Part shown: positions 12,491-22,743 of the stretch, in pieces
Position numbering within the stretch: the first letter of the stretch is position 1
Layout: the number at the start of each line of letters is the position of its first letter
NCBI RefSeq assembly: GCF_030445035.2
Contig: NC_080680.1
Coordinates: 48,063,212 to 48,127,211, forward strand
DNA: 64,000 bases
From: Dasypus novemcinctus
Lineage: Eukaryota; Chordata; Mammalia; Cingulata; Dasypodidae
Direction: 5' to 3'
Notes under the pieces: generated by a model
Databases searched by the model: none
What the model was told of the DNA's origin: nothing
What the model saw: the letters and a program-made list of their open reading frames with translations, nothing else
Position numbers and translations under genes: made by a program

Positions 12491-13300
12491 AAAATATTTA
12501 TGTCCCACAGGAACACTTACCAGAGGTTGACTTCAGCAGAGAAAGATTTTAATAATCAAGTGGATAAGATGACCTACTCTGTGGCTAATGCTCAGCTTCT
12601 TTTCCCAGCCACTCCTGTCATTGCCCAATGGGCTCATGAACAAAGTGGCCATGGAGGTAGGGATGGAGGTTATGCATGTGCTCAGCAACACAGACTTCCC
12701 CTTATCAAGGCTGACTTGGCTACAGCCACTTCTGAATGCCCAATCTGCCAGCAGCAGAGACCCACACTCAGTCCCTGTTATGGCACCATTCCTCGAGGTG
12801 ACCAGCCTACCTGGTGGCAGGTTGATGACATTGGACCACTTCCACCCTGGAAGGGACAGCAATTTGTTTTCACTGGAACAGACACATACTCTGGATATGA
12901 TTTTGGCTTTCCTGCACACAATGCTTCTTCCAAAACTACCATCTATGGACTTTTCAAATGTCTTATCTACCACCACAGCATTGCTTCTGATGAAGGAACC
13001 CACTTCATAGCAAATGATGTGTGGAAATGGGCGTATGCCCATGGGATTCACTGGTCTCAGCATGTTTCCCATCACTCTTAACCAGCTGGATGGATAGAAC
13101 AGTGGCATGGCCTTTTGAAGACTCAATTATGGTGCCAACTAGGTGGCAATATCTTGCAGGGCTGGGACAATGTTCTCCAGGAGGCTGTGTTTGCTCTAAA
13201 TCAGTGTCCACTCTATGGTGCTGTTTCTCCCATAACCAGGATCTATGGGTCCAGGAATCAAGGGGTGGAAATGGGAGTGGCATGACTCAATATTACCCTT
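12455..13300 (+). pseudogene. ERVL integrase, broken
   Basis: The N-terminal zinc-binding HHCC motif is visible (WAHEQSGH, then CPICQQQ) at about 12627-12760. The catalytic core follows, with the first Asp in WWQVDDIGP (about 12820), the second in IASDEGTHF (about 12983) and the Glu in WIEQW (about 13092), after a stop at 13079. Integrases insert viral DNA into the host genome. The DDE residues survive but the frame does not. The C-terminal part is degraded. Confidence 0.9.
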
Positions 13301-13408
13301 AGTAACCCACTAGGAAAATTTTTGCTTCCTGTTCCTGCAACCTCAAACTTTGCTGGTCTACAGGGTTTAGTCCCAAAAGGAGGAGGGCTGTAACCAGGGA
13401 ACACAACA

Positions 13409-13540
13409 ATGATTCCACTGAACTGGAAGTTAAAACTGCCACCTGGCTACTTTGGGCTCCTCTTACCTCTGAATCAAGAGTCAGAGAAGGGAATTACTGT
13501 ACTGGTTGGTGTGATTGATCCTGACTATCAAGGGAAATAG
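13409..13540 (+). pseudogene. ERVL dUTPase remnant
   Basis: Forty-three codons in one frame after integrase include PPGYFGLL and the motif GVIDPDYQG, characteristic of trimeric dUTPases. It ends at a stop inside the motif. A dUTPase downstream of integrase is a known trait of ERVL. dUTPases remove dUTP to limit uracil in viral DNA. This copy lacks the other dUTPase motifs. Confidence 0.8.
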
Positions 13541-14176
13541 GACTGCATTTACATAATGGGGGTAAAGAAGAGTTTGCCTGAAATACAGGAGATCCTTTAT
13601 GGCATCCCTTAGTACTGCCATGTCCTATGATTAAAGTCAATGAAAAACTGTAACAACCAATCCAAGCAGGATTAACAATGACCTAGAATCTTCAGGAATG
13701 AACGTTTGGGTCACCCCACCAGGCAAAGAACCACAGCCAGCTGAAGTGCTTGCTCAGGGTAATGGAAACATGGAATGGATACTGGAAGAAAGTAGTGATA
13801 AATATGAACTTCGACCATGTGACCAGTTACAGAAACAAAGACTATAACGGTCATGAATCCTTCTTCCTTGTTTCATTATGTTGATGACTGTATATGCACA
13901 CAAAACAAATTTGTCTTCTTCCCCAAACTTTTCCTTATCGTATACAAGTTGTATCAATTTCATGTCATAATATTTGAGGAAGTTTGAGAGTGATTATCCA
14001 AGAACTAGCACCCTACTCTGTATGGAATTAATGTGTTTCTGGTTGTACACAGGAGAGTTGAACATTGTTAGGTGGAAATAAATATGCAAAAATATATGCA
14101 ATATATATGCATGTCTCTTGTTTTTACTTAGAGACTAAGTATGGTTTAAGGTAATGTGTATGGCTGCCAAGTTGAC
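13541..14176 (+). other. ERVL 3' internal region without env
   Basis: Only short open frames with stops occur between the dUTPase remnant and the polypurine tract. No transmembrane or envelope motif is seen, in line with env-less ERVL. Confidence 0.6.
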
Positions 14177-14187
14177 AAGGGGTGGGC
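14177..14187 (+). promoter_or_regulatory. Polypurine tract of the ERVL provirus
   Basis: The purine-rich AAGGGGTGGGC lies directly before the 3' LTR, where plus-strand priming occurs in retroviruses. Confidence 0.65.
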
Positions 14188-14642
14188 TGTGATGGTTAGG
14201 CTATTGTGTCAACTCAGCCAGGTAATTGTGCCCAGTTGTTTGCTCAAGCAAGCACTGGGCTACTGTAATACAAGGGCATTTATGGACTTTAGTCATGATG
14301 GACTTTACTGCAGTGGTAAATCATAGATAGCTAATTACATTTACATCAGCCAGGGAGATTGCCATCAGCAATGAGTGATGCTTAACCCAATCAGTTGAAT
14401 GCCTTAAAAGGGGAAGTGATTCCAGCATTGAGAGAGAATTTCCCAGCTCATCTTTGGACAGGCAACATCTCCCAGAACTCAAGAACTGTCACTGGAATTT
14501 CATTGGAGCCTCTGGTTACAGCCTGCCTGCAGAACCTGGACTTGTGCATCCCCACGGTCACGTGAGAGACTAATAGAATCGCATACTATTGACGGATATC
14601 TCTTGTTGATTCTGTTCCCCCTAGAGAACCCTGACTAATACA
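14188..14642 (+). repeat. 3' LTR of the ERVL provirus
   Basis: It is 455 bp, TG to CA, followed by the target duplication gacag. It is visibly diverged from the 5' LTR by many substitutions and small indels, so the insertion is old. Confidence 0.9.
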
Positions 14643-15665
14643 GACAGACATATGCCCCATTGGAAAAGGATGGAGAACACAGAAGTAAACTCCCATATCT
14701 ATGGCCTATGGAAAACAGTTTGGCAGTTCCTCAAAAGAGTTAAACACAGAATTACCAAATGACCCATCAATTCCATTCTTAGGTATATACCCCAAAGAGT
14801 TGAAAGTAGAGACTTAGATACTTGTACACCAATGTTCACTGTAGCATCATTCACAATAGACAAAAGGTGGGAGCAACCTAAATGTACATCAATGGATGAA
14901 TGGATAAACAAAATGTAGTATATCCATACAATGTAATATTATTCAGCTGTAAGAAGGAATGAAGTCTAGTACATGAAACAACATAAACCTTGAAGATTTT
15001 TTTTAAAGATTTTTATTTATTTCTCTTCCCTTCCCTGCCCCCCACCCCAGTTGTCTGCTCTGTGTCCATTTGCTGTGTGTTCTTCTGTGACCGCTTCTAT
15101 CCTTATCAGCGGCACCAGGAACCTGTGTTTCTTTTTTTGTTGCATCATCTTGCTGTGTCAGCTCTTCATGTGTGCAGCACCATTCTTGGGCAGGCTGTAC
15201 TTTCTTTTACACTGGGCGGCTCTCCTTACGGGGTGCACTTCTTGCGCATGGGGCTCCCTACGTGGGGACACCCCTGCGTGGCAGGGCACTCCTACCACAC
15301 ATCAGCACTGCGCATGGGCCAACTCCACACAGGTCAAGGAGGCCCGGGGTTTGAACCGCGGACCTCCCATGTGGTGGGCAGACGCCCTATCCATTGGGCC
15401 AAGTCTGCTTTCCGAAGATATCTTCTTGACTGAAATGAGCAAGACACAAAACAACAAGTGTCATATGATTCCACTTACATGAAATATCTTGAATAAGCCA
15501 ATTAATAGAGAAAAGGAGTAGATCAGAGGTTGCCAGTTTCTGGGGGAAGAAGAATAGGGAGTTATTGCTTAATGGGTATTATAAAAGTAAATAATGCCAC
15601 TGAATTGTACACTTACAGTTAAAATTGCAAACTTTGTTATATAAGTTACCAAAATAAAAAGCATT
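14643..15665 (+). mobile_element. L1 ORF2 3' end and 3' UTR, continuing 6741
   Basis: It begins GACAGACATATG, the direct continuation of the L1 text cut by the ERVL, then GGTATATACCCCAAAGAG and the 3' UTR. A DAS SINE lies at 14998-15413. Confidence 0.85.
14998..15413 (-). repeat. DAS-type SINE
   Basis: Antisense full-length copy; head at about 15413. Inserted in the L1 3' region; GAAGAT occurs on both sides. Confidence 0.85.
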
Positions 15666-15799
15666 GGAAATGTATTATTTCTTAAGTTGAGTGGTGGCTG
15701 CATAATAAATTTTTTAAAGTACATATATTCTATATACTTTTATATACTTTTGTATGCATGATGTATTTTGCAATTTTTAAGAAAGAGGATAAAAAGCAA

Positions 15800-16500
15800 A
15801 ACGAGTTAGAACAAAAACCCAAGCATAGATTTATATTCTAACTTTGCCACTTAATAATTGTGTGACCTCAGACACACAATTCTCTATGCATCTTGATTTC
15901 ATGGTCTGGAAAAATGGTGAAACTGAGTGTTATAGGGGTTAATAGTATTTCTAACACCTAGATCTGAAGAACATTATGAAGATTAAATGAAATAACAGGG
16001 AAGCGGACGTGGCTCTGATAGAGCGTCCATCTACCACATGGAGGGTCCAGGGTTCAATCCCCAGGGCCTCCTGTCCTGTGTGGTAAGCTGGTCCACGCCA
16101 GTGCTGCCACACACAAGGAATGCCGTGCCATGCAGGGGGATGCCCCCTGTGTAGGGGCACCCCCACATAGGGATGTCCCACAAACAAGGAGTGCCCCCCA
16201 CAAGGAGAGCCACCCCACATGAAAAAAGTGCAGCCCGCCCAGGAGTGGCCCTGCACACACAGAGATGATGCAGCAAAATGACAAAAAAGAGATGCAGATT
16301 CCCAGTGCCACTTGATAATGTAAGCGGACATAGAAGAACACACAGTGAATGGACACAGAGAACAGACAACAGGGGGGAAGGGGAGAAAAATAAAATAAAT
16401 CTTTAAAAAAATAAAATGAAAAAAGTTAAAGCACTTAGCAAATTCCAGGTACTTAAGTATCAATCAACATTAGGTGTCTCCATTATTTTTCATTACTGTG
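15800..16500 (+). repeat. MIR SINE split by a DAS SINE
   Basis: TTTGCCACTTAATAATTGTG and the downstream AAGATTAAATGAAATAA are MIR-like; the 3' part resumes after 16420. Confidence 0.7.
15998..16412 (+). repeat. DAS-type SINE splitting a MIR
   Basis: Full-length copy with AAATGAA on both sides, inserted within an older MIR (15800-15997, 16420-16500). Confidence 0.85.
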
Positions 16501-19057
16501 GCAGATACTCAGTAAATGCCAATTTCCCATCTCTATTTCCTCTCAGAAAGGAAAAAGGAACCAGTGCAAATACACATCCACTCTAAGTTCTGGCAAAAGA
16601 ATCTAGTAAGAGCCTTTAGTGGTATGTTTATAGCTTGCGGCATTACTACTATATTTCTTCAATTCTAAGATGCACATTTTGTGACATTTTAATGTTTCTA
16701 AAAGTGGGGTTGTGTCTTAAAATCAATGTGAAATTTAATATAGTAGGTTTTTCCTTCTAGAAACCTCTTATTAAAACAAAGATATGTCTTAAAATTGATT
16801 GTGTTTCAGAATCTAGGAAATAAAGTAATTATTATGCTGTTGCCATAGCAGACTTGACAGTTCTAAGACAAGAATAGCTAAGCTCTTAGGGAGTAGAGTC
16901 TAGGCCTTAAGGTTTTTTGTGTCGCAGGAAATCCACAATGGTCATAACCTTTAGAAGAGCATGAGTTTTCTATTAATAATCCAATTGTCCTTAGGTTTCT
17001 CAGCAGCCTATAGTTAATTTGCATTAGCCCCCACATTTTGCTGGTTCTAAATCTTCAGTGCCAAGCTTCAGGTCTTCAGCACTCCCCTCAGAGTCTCCCG
17101 AGCTATTTCTGGGAGGCCCATATGCATAGAGCCAGCCCTTCCATGTGCTTCTGCTTAATTCTCTCCATGTATGTCCACCCTGTGCCCGGCGCCTCCTGCT
17201 GCTCCTCCTGGCCCTGCCCTCTGAGCACACTGCCTCCAGTCCAGGAGGTGTATCTTTCAGTTCTCAAAAATCTCTACATCCTCTAGATAAAACTTCCTGC
17301 TTGGTTAAGGGTCATACATACAGACACCTACCACGATCTAGTTCAAGTAATTTGGGTCCCCTGCAGACAGTCCAGCAGTATAGTCTGTGCTTTTGTTGGA
17401 ACCTCATGGGTGTGGGAGGAGGTAGTAAGAAGCAAGTGTCAACCTTGCATTTTTGCAATCTCCTGTTTCCTTTTAGAGCATCCTCTGAATTTCTAGAGGC
17501 TGCCTAGAGAAACATGCCCAGCCATGTGATCCCTGGCAGAGCATAGCCCACCTACATCCATCAGCCTGCAACTGGCCAAGCCTTTCCTGGCACATGGGTC
17601 TGCTCTGCTCACTTTCTTCTCTTAGATGACTCCCCACTCTTGTCCCAGGATGTTATTGATACCAAACAAATGCAGGTTCATTTCTCCCTGATGCACCTTA
17701 AAGTCCAATTCCCGAGACACCAGGGTTTCAAAGAGAGGAAGAGTTTTGTTTCCATAAGCAAAGGAGGCCAGTCACCTTAAATGGTCCAAAAACTACCTCC
17801 TTGAACTACATTAATTTTTATATTTTATAACATCAGGATGCTAACGAATGGGTTGGAGCTGGCACAGGTTCCTTCATTAATAAATATTAAGGGGCTTGAC
17901 AGAATGCGAGTAGGTACAAAATCAGGATGTTTCTCAAAATTACAACCATCATCAGAGATCAAGGCATCTGGGGAAAGGGGATACTTAACAAGTCAGTTAT
18001 AAGGTTTTTCATATGGATACTGAACAGAGGAAGGTGGAATGGTTGCCTTTCAATAGAAATGTTCATATACAAAGGTAAGATCTATCTGGAATAATCACCG
18101 TAATAGCAGGTACGAGTGACCAAACACAAGGGTAAGATCCATCTGGAATAATCATTACAATGACAAGTTTTTAGTTGGAAATGGCCATATACAGAGAATG
18201 AGGTCTAACCAGCCAGTTTCAGTAATTTCAGATATCAACCTTTGGCTATTTTATAATTTACTAGAAGTAAAAAGTCATCTATATAATCATTTAGTAATCA
18301 ATTATTTGTTAATTCTAAACCCTCAGTTACATTATCTTTTTTTTTTTTTTAAACAGGAAAAGAGAAAACAAAGGTCAAAATTTCTATGAAGGGAGGATCT
18401 GTTTCCTCATTTTCCCCATCCAAATAAAGAAGAGGAAATGGGAATTCCTTCCATTGTAAATTCCCCTAAAGTCTGCCCATATTGCCCTTTAGCTTAGTTT
18501 GTGGGCTTCTCTGCCCTTCGTCCTTATTTTAAGGAATTTTTTTTTCAAAGTCTGGGAGTATTCCTAGAACGACTATTGTTTCTGCAAGCAGAGGAAGAAA
18601 AATCCATTCCCTGGAACAAAATGTGTGTTCAGGGAGCTCTTGCTACCCTTTTCGGGCCCTTACATATACAGCTCTATTACTTTCAACAATAAGAATACTT
18701 ATTTTTTAATCTAGGGAAGTCCCCATATCTTTTCATCATTTCCATTTCCCTTCTCTCCATCCTTCCATCTCCCCGTCTTTCCTCTTCTTCTACCTGCAAG
18801 GACTTAGAAACAATATTTCTCCTTCCAAGCCCTTTCTTCCCATGCATATTGACTTATAAAAATGGATACTTGGAGGGGAAGGGATAAGCTGCGCCCAACA
18901 GCTTCTTCAGACACGGACTCTAAATTTTAATTTAGATTCTCCCAGAATCCCTGCCACAATTTTATACATCCCCAAGAGAGTAAGTTTGGATTTCAGAGAT
19001 GAAAATTCTGTCCTATAATACCTAATTACCTAAGTATTATTTAAAACCTAATTAGCC
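16501..19057. other. Unassigned sequence upstream of provirus A
   Basis: No gene is recognised. An imperfect direct repeat GGTAAGATCTATCTGGAATA / GGTAAGATCCATCTGGAATA (about 18075 and 18131) and a poly(T) run near 18340 stand out. 17640-18000 may be a degraded antisense LTR. Confidence 0.35.
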
Positions 19058-19061
19058 CAAA

Positions 19062-19529
19062 TGAAGACAGAGAAGCTCTGGATTCCTCTAGGTTCTTGCC
19101 TATGATGCATAAAAGAATTTATGAACACACCAGTTTAGGTAGGCCAGTCAAAGAATTTATTTGGGGAATGGGGCAAGGAACAGAGCTTGCTGAGAATTGG
19201 GACAGAAAGATGGAAAAACATACCAAGATTTGGTGTGGGCCCATCAAGGCAGAGAGAGTGCACTCTGCCTCATGAGTACCTTTTAAACTGTTAATTATTC
19301 CACCCCTTGCTAAAGTTAAGGGGATGGGCCCCAGCGGGTATTGGTTACCCCACCTATGGTAGCGGCCAATGGTGAGGAATACCGGGCCAAAGGGAGGTCT
19401 CAGAAACAGGGAGTCAAGGTTAAACTCAAGGTCCCAGGAAGGTCTTGCAGCCATGTTAACTGCTGGCCATACAGTCTGCTGACCATGTTGTGGGTCATCT
19501 TCTCCATTACCCTGTACTAACCTGCCTCA
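19062..19529 (-). repeat. 3' LTR of ERV1 provirus A
   Basis: On the minus strand it starts TGAGGCAGGTTAG and carries an AATAAA-type poly(A) signal near 19157. It keeps the intact GCATAAAAGAATTTATG site that the L1 hit in the other LTR, so it serves as the empty-site reference. Confidence 0.85.
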
Positions 19530-19544
19530 ACTCCCCCCTCAGAG
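19530..19544 (-). promoter_or_regulatory. Polypurine tract of ERV1 provirus A
   Basis: On the minus strand the purine run (CTGAGGGGGGAGT) lies immediately upstream of the 3' LTR start, where plus-strand priming is expected. Confidence 0.6.
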
Positions 19545-20082
19545 ATTTCACACCCTTCTTCTTAAGAGGGGTGCTGAAGAGTGATGATCATTCTTTGGTA
19601 GTTACTTCCTGCTGGTTAGTGCAGTCCTGCCTGACATGGTGTAAACATCTCGGCTATTCTAATGAGGCTGAGGGAAGACTGCGGTTGGAACTGGCTGAAA
19701 TCCCTGTGTGACTAATATCTTGTTTTGGAAGGCACTGAATTTGGAAGAAATAAACTTAGAATTTATGATATATGCACCCACTAAAAGGATAAAGAAGATG
19801 GTGTTAAGTGGGCCCAAAAAGGGGGATCAACTATGACATACTGGACCACAAGAGAGAGAAAGTCCAGGTGCCTTCAGAAACTGCATCCCCCTCAAGTTGA
19901 TGGGATTCATCTTGCAGGTTTCAAATGCTGTTTAGGACTATTCTAGAGTGATTTTGTATAGAAACAGCCCTTTTCTTGAGAAATAGCCATGCTCTACACC
20001 CTGCCCCACCCTGCGCTCCTGTTAGCATGTTAAGGGCTCTATGATTTTGCAGTATTACAGCAGCAAGAGGGTTTCTTTGCTG
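19545..20082 (-). pseudogene. Provirus A env transmembrane remnant
   Basis: Minus-strand translation shows a HLDFLSLVVQYV block matching the membrane-proximal part of provirus B env (45048-45090). It is separated from the fusion-peptide piece by two SINEs. Frames are broken. Confidence 0.65.
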
Positions 20083-20352
20083 GGTTTTTTGTTTTTTTGT
20101 TTTGTTTTTTTAAAGATTTATTCTATTTATTTCTCTCCCCTTCTCCCCCATTGTCTGTCCCATTCGCTGTGCATTCTTCTGCATCTGCTTGCATTATCCA
20201 GTGGCACTGGGGAACCGCATCTTTTTTGTTGCGTCATCTTGCTGCATCAAGCTCTCCGTGTGTGCGGCATCACTCCTGGGTGGGCTGTGCTTTTTTTGTG
20301 TGGGAAGGCTCTCCTTGCAGGGCACACACCTTGCATGTTGGCAGCTCCCCTG
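20083..20352 (-). repeat. DAS-type SINE, 5'-truncated
   Basis: Antisense copy lacking the tRNA-like head; TTTGCTG occurs on both sides. Confidence 0.8.
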
Positions 20353-20374
20353 TTTGCTGTTTTGAGACTTCTAT

Positions 20375-20780
20375 AGGGGAAGCAGATGTGGCTCAACTGA
20401 TAGAGTATTTGCCTACCATATAGGAGGTCCAGGGTTCAAATCCAGGGCCCTCCTGGCCTGTGTGGTGAGCTGGGCCACGCAGTGCTTCCACACACAAGGA
20501 GTGCCATGCCACGCAGGGGTTCCCCCATGTAGGGGAGCTCCATGTGCAAGGAGTGTGCCCCACATGAAAAAAGCACAGCCAGCCCAGGAATGGCACCACA
20601 CACATGGAGAGCTGACGCAGCAAGAAAACACAACAAAAACAGACACAGATTCCCTGTGCCACTGAGAATGCAAGCAGATGCAGAAGAACACACGGCGAAT
20701 GGACACAAGAGAGCAGACAATGGGGGTGAGCCGGGGGGGGGGGGGGGGGGGGTGGAGAATAAAAATAAATCTTAAAAAAA
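20375..20780 (+). repeat. DAS-type SINE
   Basis: Sense copy 22 bp from the antisense copy before it. Contains a long poly(G) run (20732-20751). Target duplication close to AGACTTCTAT. Confidence 0.9.
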
Positions 20781-20790
20781 AGACTTCCAT

Positions 20791-21620
20791 GGAACAGTGA
20801 ATTTCTTCTATGCCGTTTTCACATGGTGGTAGTTACGTTTAGGACAGCTAATGGGGGATGAGAAGAGGCATTGCCCTTTTAGTTATTGTATAGGGAGAAA
20901 CTACAGGAAATGAAAACAGACAAGGTTTCTTTAGGGGTGTCTGGCTTGCCCTCCCCCTAGCAATAGGCGTCTGGGCTAGAGCTAGAGCAAACAGCTGACT
21001 TTGACACAGACACTACTTAGCTTTGTCTCTTGAAGTGTTTCAGGCTGTTAAATGACTGGCACATATACATCCCATCAGGTGCTTTTGGTGAGCTGGCACT
21101 TCCTTGGGCAGCCGACTTCACTCAGGCTAAGTGCACTCAGCTGGCAATTCCCTTAACTTTTATAGTTGCAGGAGTGATGAGAACCACAGAATAAGGTTCC
21201 TTCATTTTGGCTCTAATTGTGAGTCCTGTTCTCCTGCCAAGTTTTGATCAGAGCCTGGTTTTCAGGTCCTGGGTGAGGAAAGGTTATCCATAGACCATCT
21301 TAAAGGGGCTAAGCTGAAGTGGGTTCTAGCCATCTCATTTGCTATTTCCCTTCAGGTGGGAAATGCTTAGCCCTGGCAGGATGGCATGTGGATCTGCCAG
21401 ACCTTCCTAAGGTATGAGTGGGACAGCTTTTGGAATAAGGGTTAGGAGGGAGATCTGGATTAAACACATTTTTCACCTGGTATGGGTGAAGACTGTGAGA
21501 GGTCACCCTCAAGTTAATTTGGTGTCCTTTTTTAATTAAAAGGGCTGTTGCCCCCACTGCTCTCAAGCAAGGTGGCTGTTCCTTTATCTTACAGGCATGT
21601 TTATTAACTACTTAGAAAAT
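20791..21620 (-). pseudogene. Provirus A env remnant (surface part and fusion-peptide region)
   Basis: Minus-strand translation gives short env-like pieces. Near 20850-20890 a PLLIPP-LAVL block matches the fusion-peptide region of provirus B (44856-44920). Upstream, 20900-21560 is a region with many stops that has no counterpart in provirus B. Stops occur throughout. Confidence 0.6.
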
Positions 21621-22143
21621 GAAGTTTACCAGAACTTTTAAGATGTTCCATATCCCTCTGCATACAATCTAGAATAGGAAAGATATCACCTCAACCATCA
21701 GGCGTATATCTAGAATAGGAGAGATATAGGTACAGTACTTAATACTAATCAATGCACTACCCAATATGTACATTTCTCTTTGAGCTGCAGTTAAACAGAT
21801 CTAAACTCCAGGTTTGCAATACCATACATGTTATCTCTCCACAGGAGTAGGTCATAATGGCAATTGTGTTTAAGTTCTACTTAAATCACTCTGGTAATCA
21901 TTGCTCCACTTGGTATGTCCTTCACACAGCCAGCATGCTGACCCTACAAAAAAGCTAGGAAAGTAGGCTCCAGTATTCCACCGGCCTGGTGCAAAGTACC
22001 CTTTGACTTTAAGAAACATTGCCAATTTGGAGGCAATGTCCATTGTGCATCTGGCCATACTGAGCCATCACTGGCTGCTGCAGGAGCTTAAAACTGCAAT
22101 ATACTCTCCAATCACTTTAGGAGCTCAACCAGAGATGTAGTAG

Positions 22144-22743
22144 TGTTACCAGATTTTATCTAGATCCTTTGACTATGATGCTGCAGAAATAAATTTCAAG
22201 AGCATGATAGGCTAGTTAGGCCAGTAATGTATTCAGGTAGGGAGGGAAGAGAAATGGGAGAAAAATAACCGATCAGGGGTCCTAGGTAGAGAAGAAGGGG
22301 TTGAAAAATTATAAAGCAGGCTGACTTACAGACTACAATTCCCCATTATAAGATTATAAATGCCCAAGTTTACTTGCATGGTCACATTGCAGAGGAAAAA
22401 TTGTGAGAGTGGTGTGCAGAGGGCAGTACAGTCCACAGGCGAGAGTGTACAAGAGAGCCTTCAGGCCTCACTGTTTCCTTTTTAACCATTAATTATTCTA
22501 CCCCTTTGCAAATGGCAGGGGGAAGGTTCCCACTGTTTGCTGCTTTGATTGATTACCTCACCCATCAATCCCCCAGTGAGGACCCAATAATAAAGTCCTT
22601 GGGGAATATGCAGGGCTTCTCCTGGCTTCCAGAAGAAGTCTTTGTTTTGAGTGGCAGGATCTTGGGGGTTATTGATGTCCACATGGACTCTCTGCCAGGT
22701 TCCAGATCCATCTATTGAGTCCCTGTCTTACTAACTGGCCTCA
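22144..22743 (-). repeat. Solo ERV1 LTR (family A/B) inside provirus A
   Basis: On the minus strand it starts TGAGGCCAGTTAG and ends GGTAACA, about 600 bp, and aligns with the plus-strand LTR at 41557-42581. It interrupts sequence that is continuous in provirus B around 43930-43950. The target duplication is not clear. Confidence 0.75.

Larger units (their letters stand above)
6742..14642 (+). mobile_element. ERVL (class III) provirus, near complete
   Basis: Two LTRs (6742-7197 and 14188-14642) start TGTGATGGTTAG and end with CTGACTAATACA or close to it, typical of the MLT2-like LTRs of ERVL. Between them lie a Leu-type primer site, gag, protease, RT, RNase H, integrase and a dUTPase remnant in that order, and no env, as expected for ERVL. 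Flanks are gacaa on the left and gacag on the right, a 5-bp duplication with one mutation. The host DNA is L1 ORF2 on both sides. Two later LTR insertions (7609-8388 and 11737-12191) interrupt it. Every long frame has stops or shifts, so it is a dead copy. Confidence 0.9.

Noticed and set aside
16013-16100. tRNA-like sequences with A and B boxes
   Set aside because: They are SINE heads: no cloverleaf with a full acceptor stem and anticodon arm can be closed, and they are followed by SINE bodies.
17024-17507. Possible coding exon with Arg/Ser- and Leu-rich frames
   Set aside because: Frames overlap on both strands, with no conserved domain, and no splice sites with a partner exon are visible.
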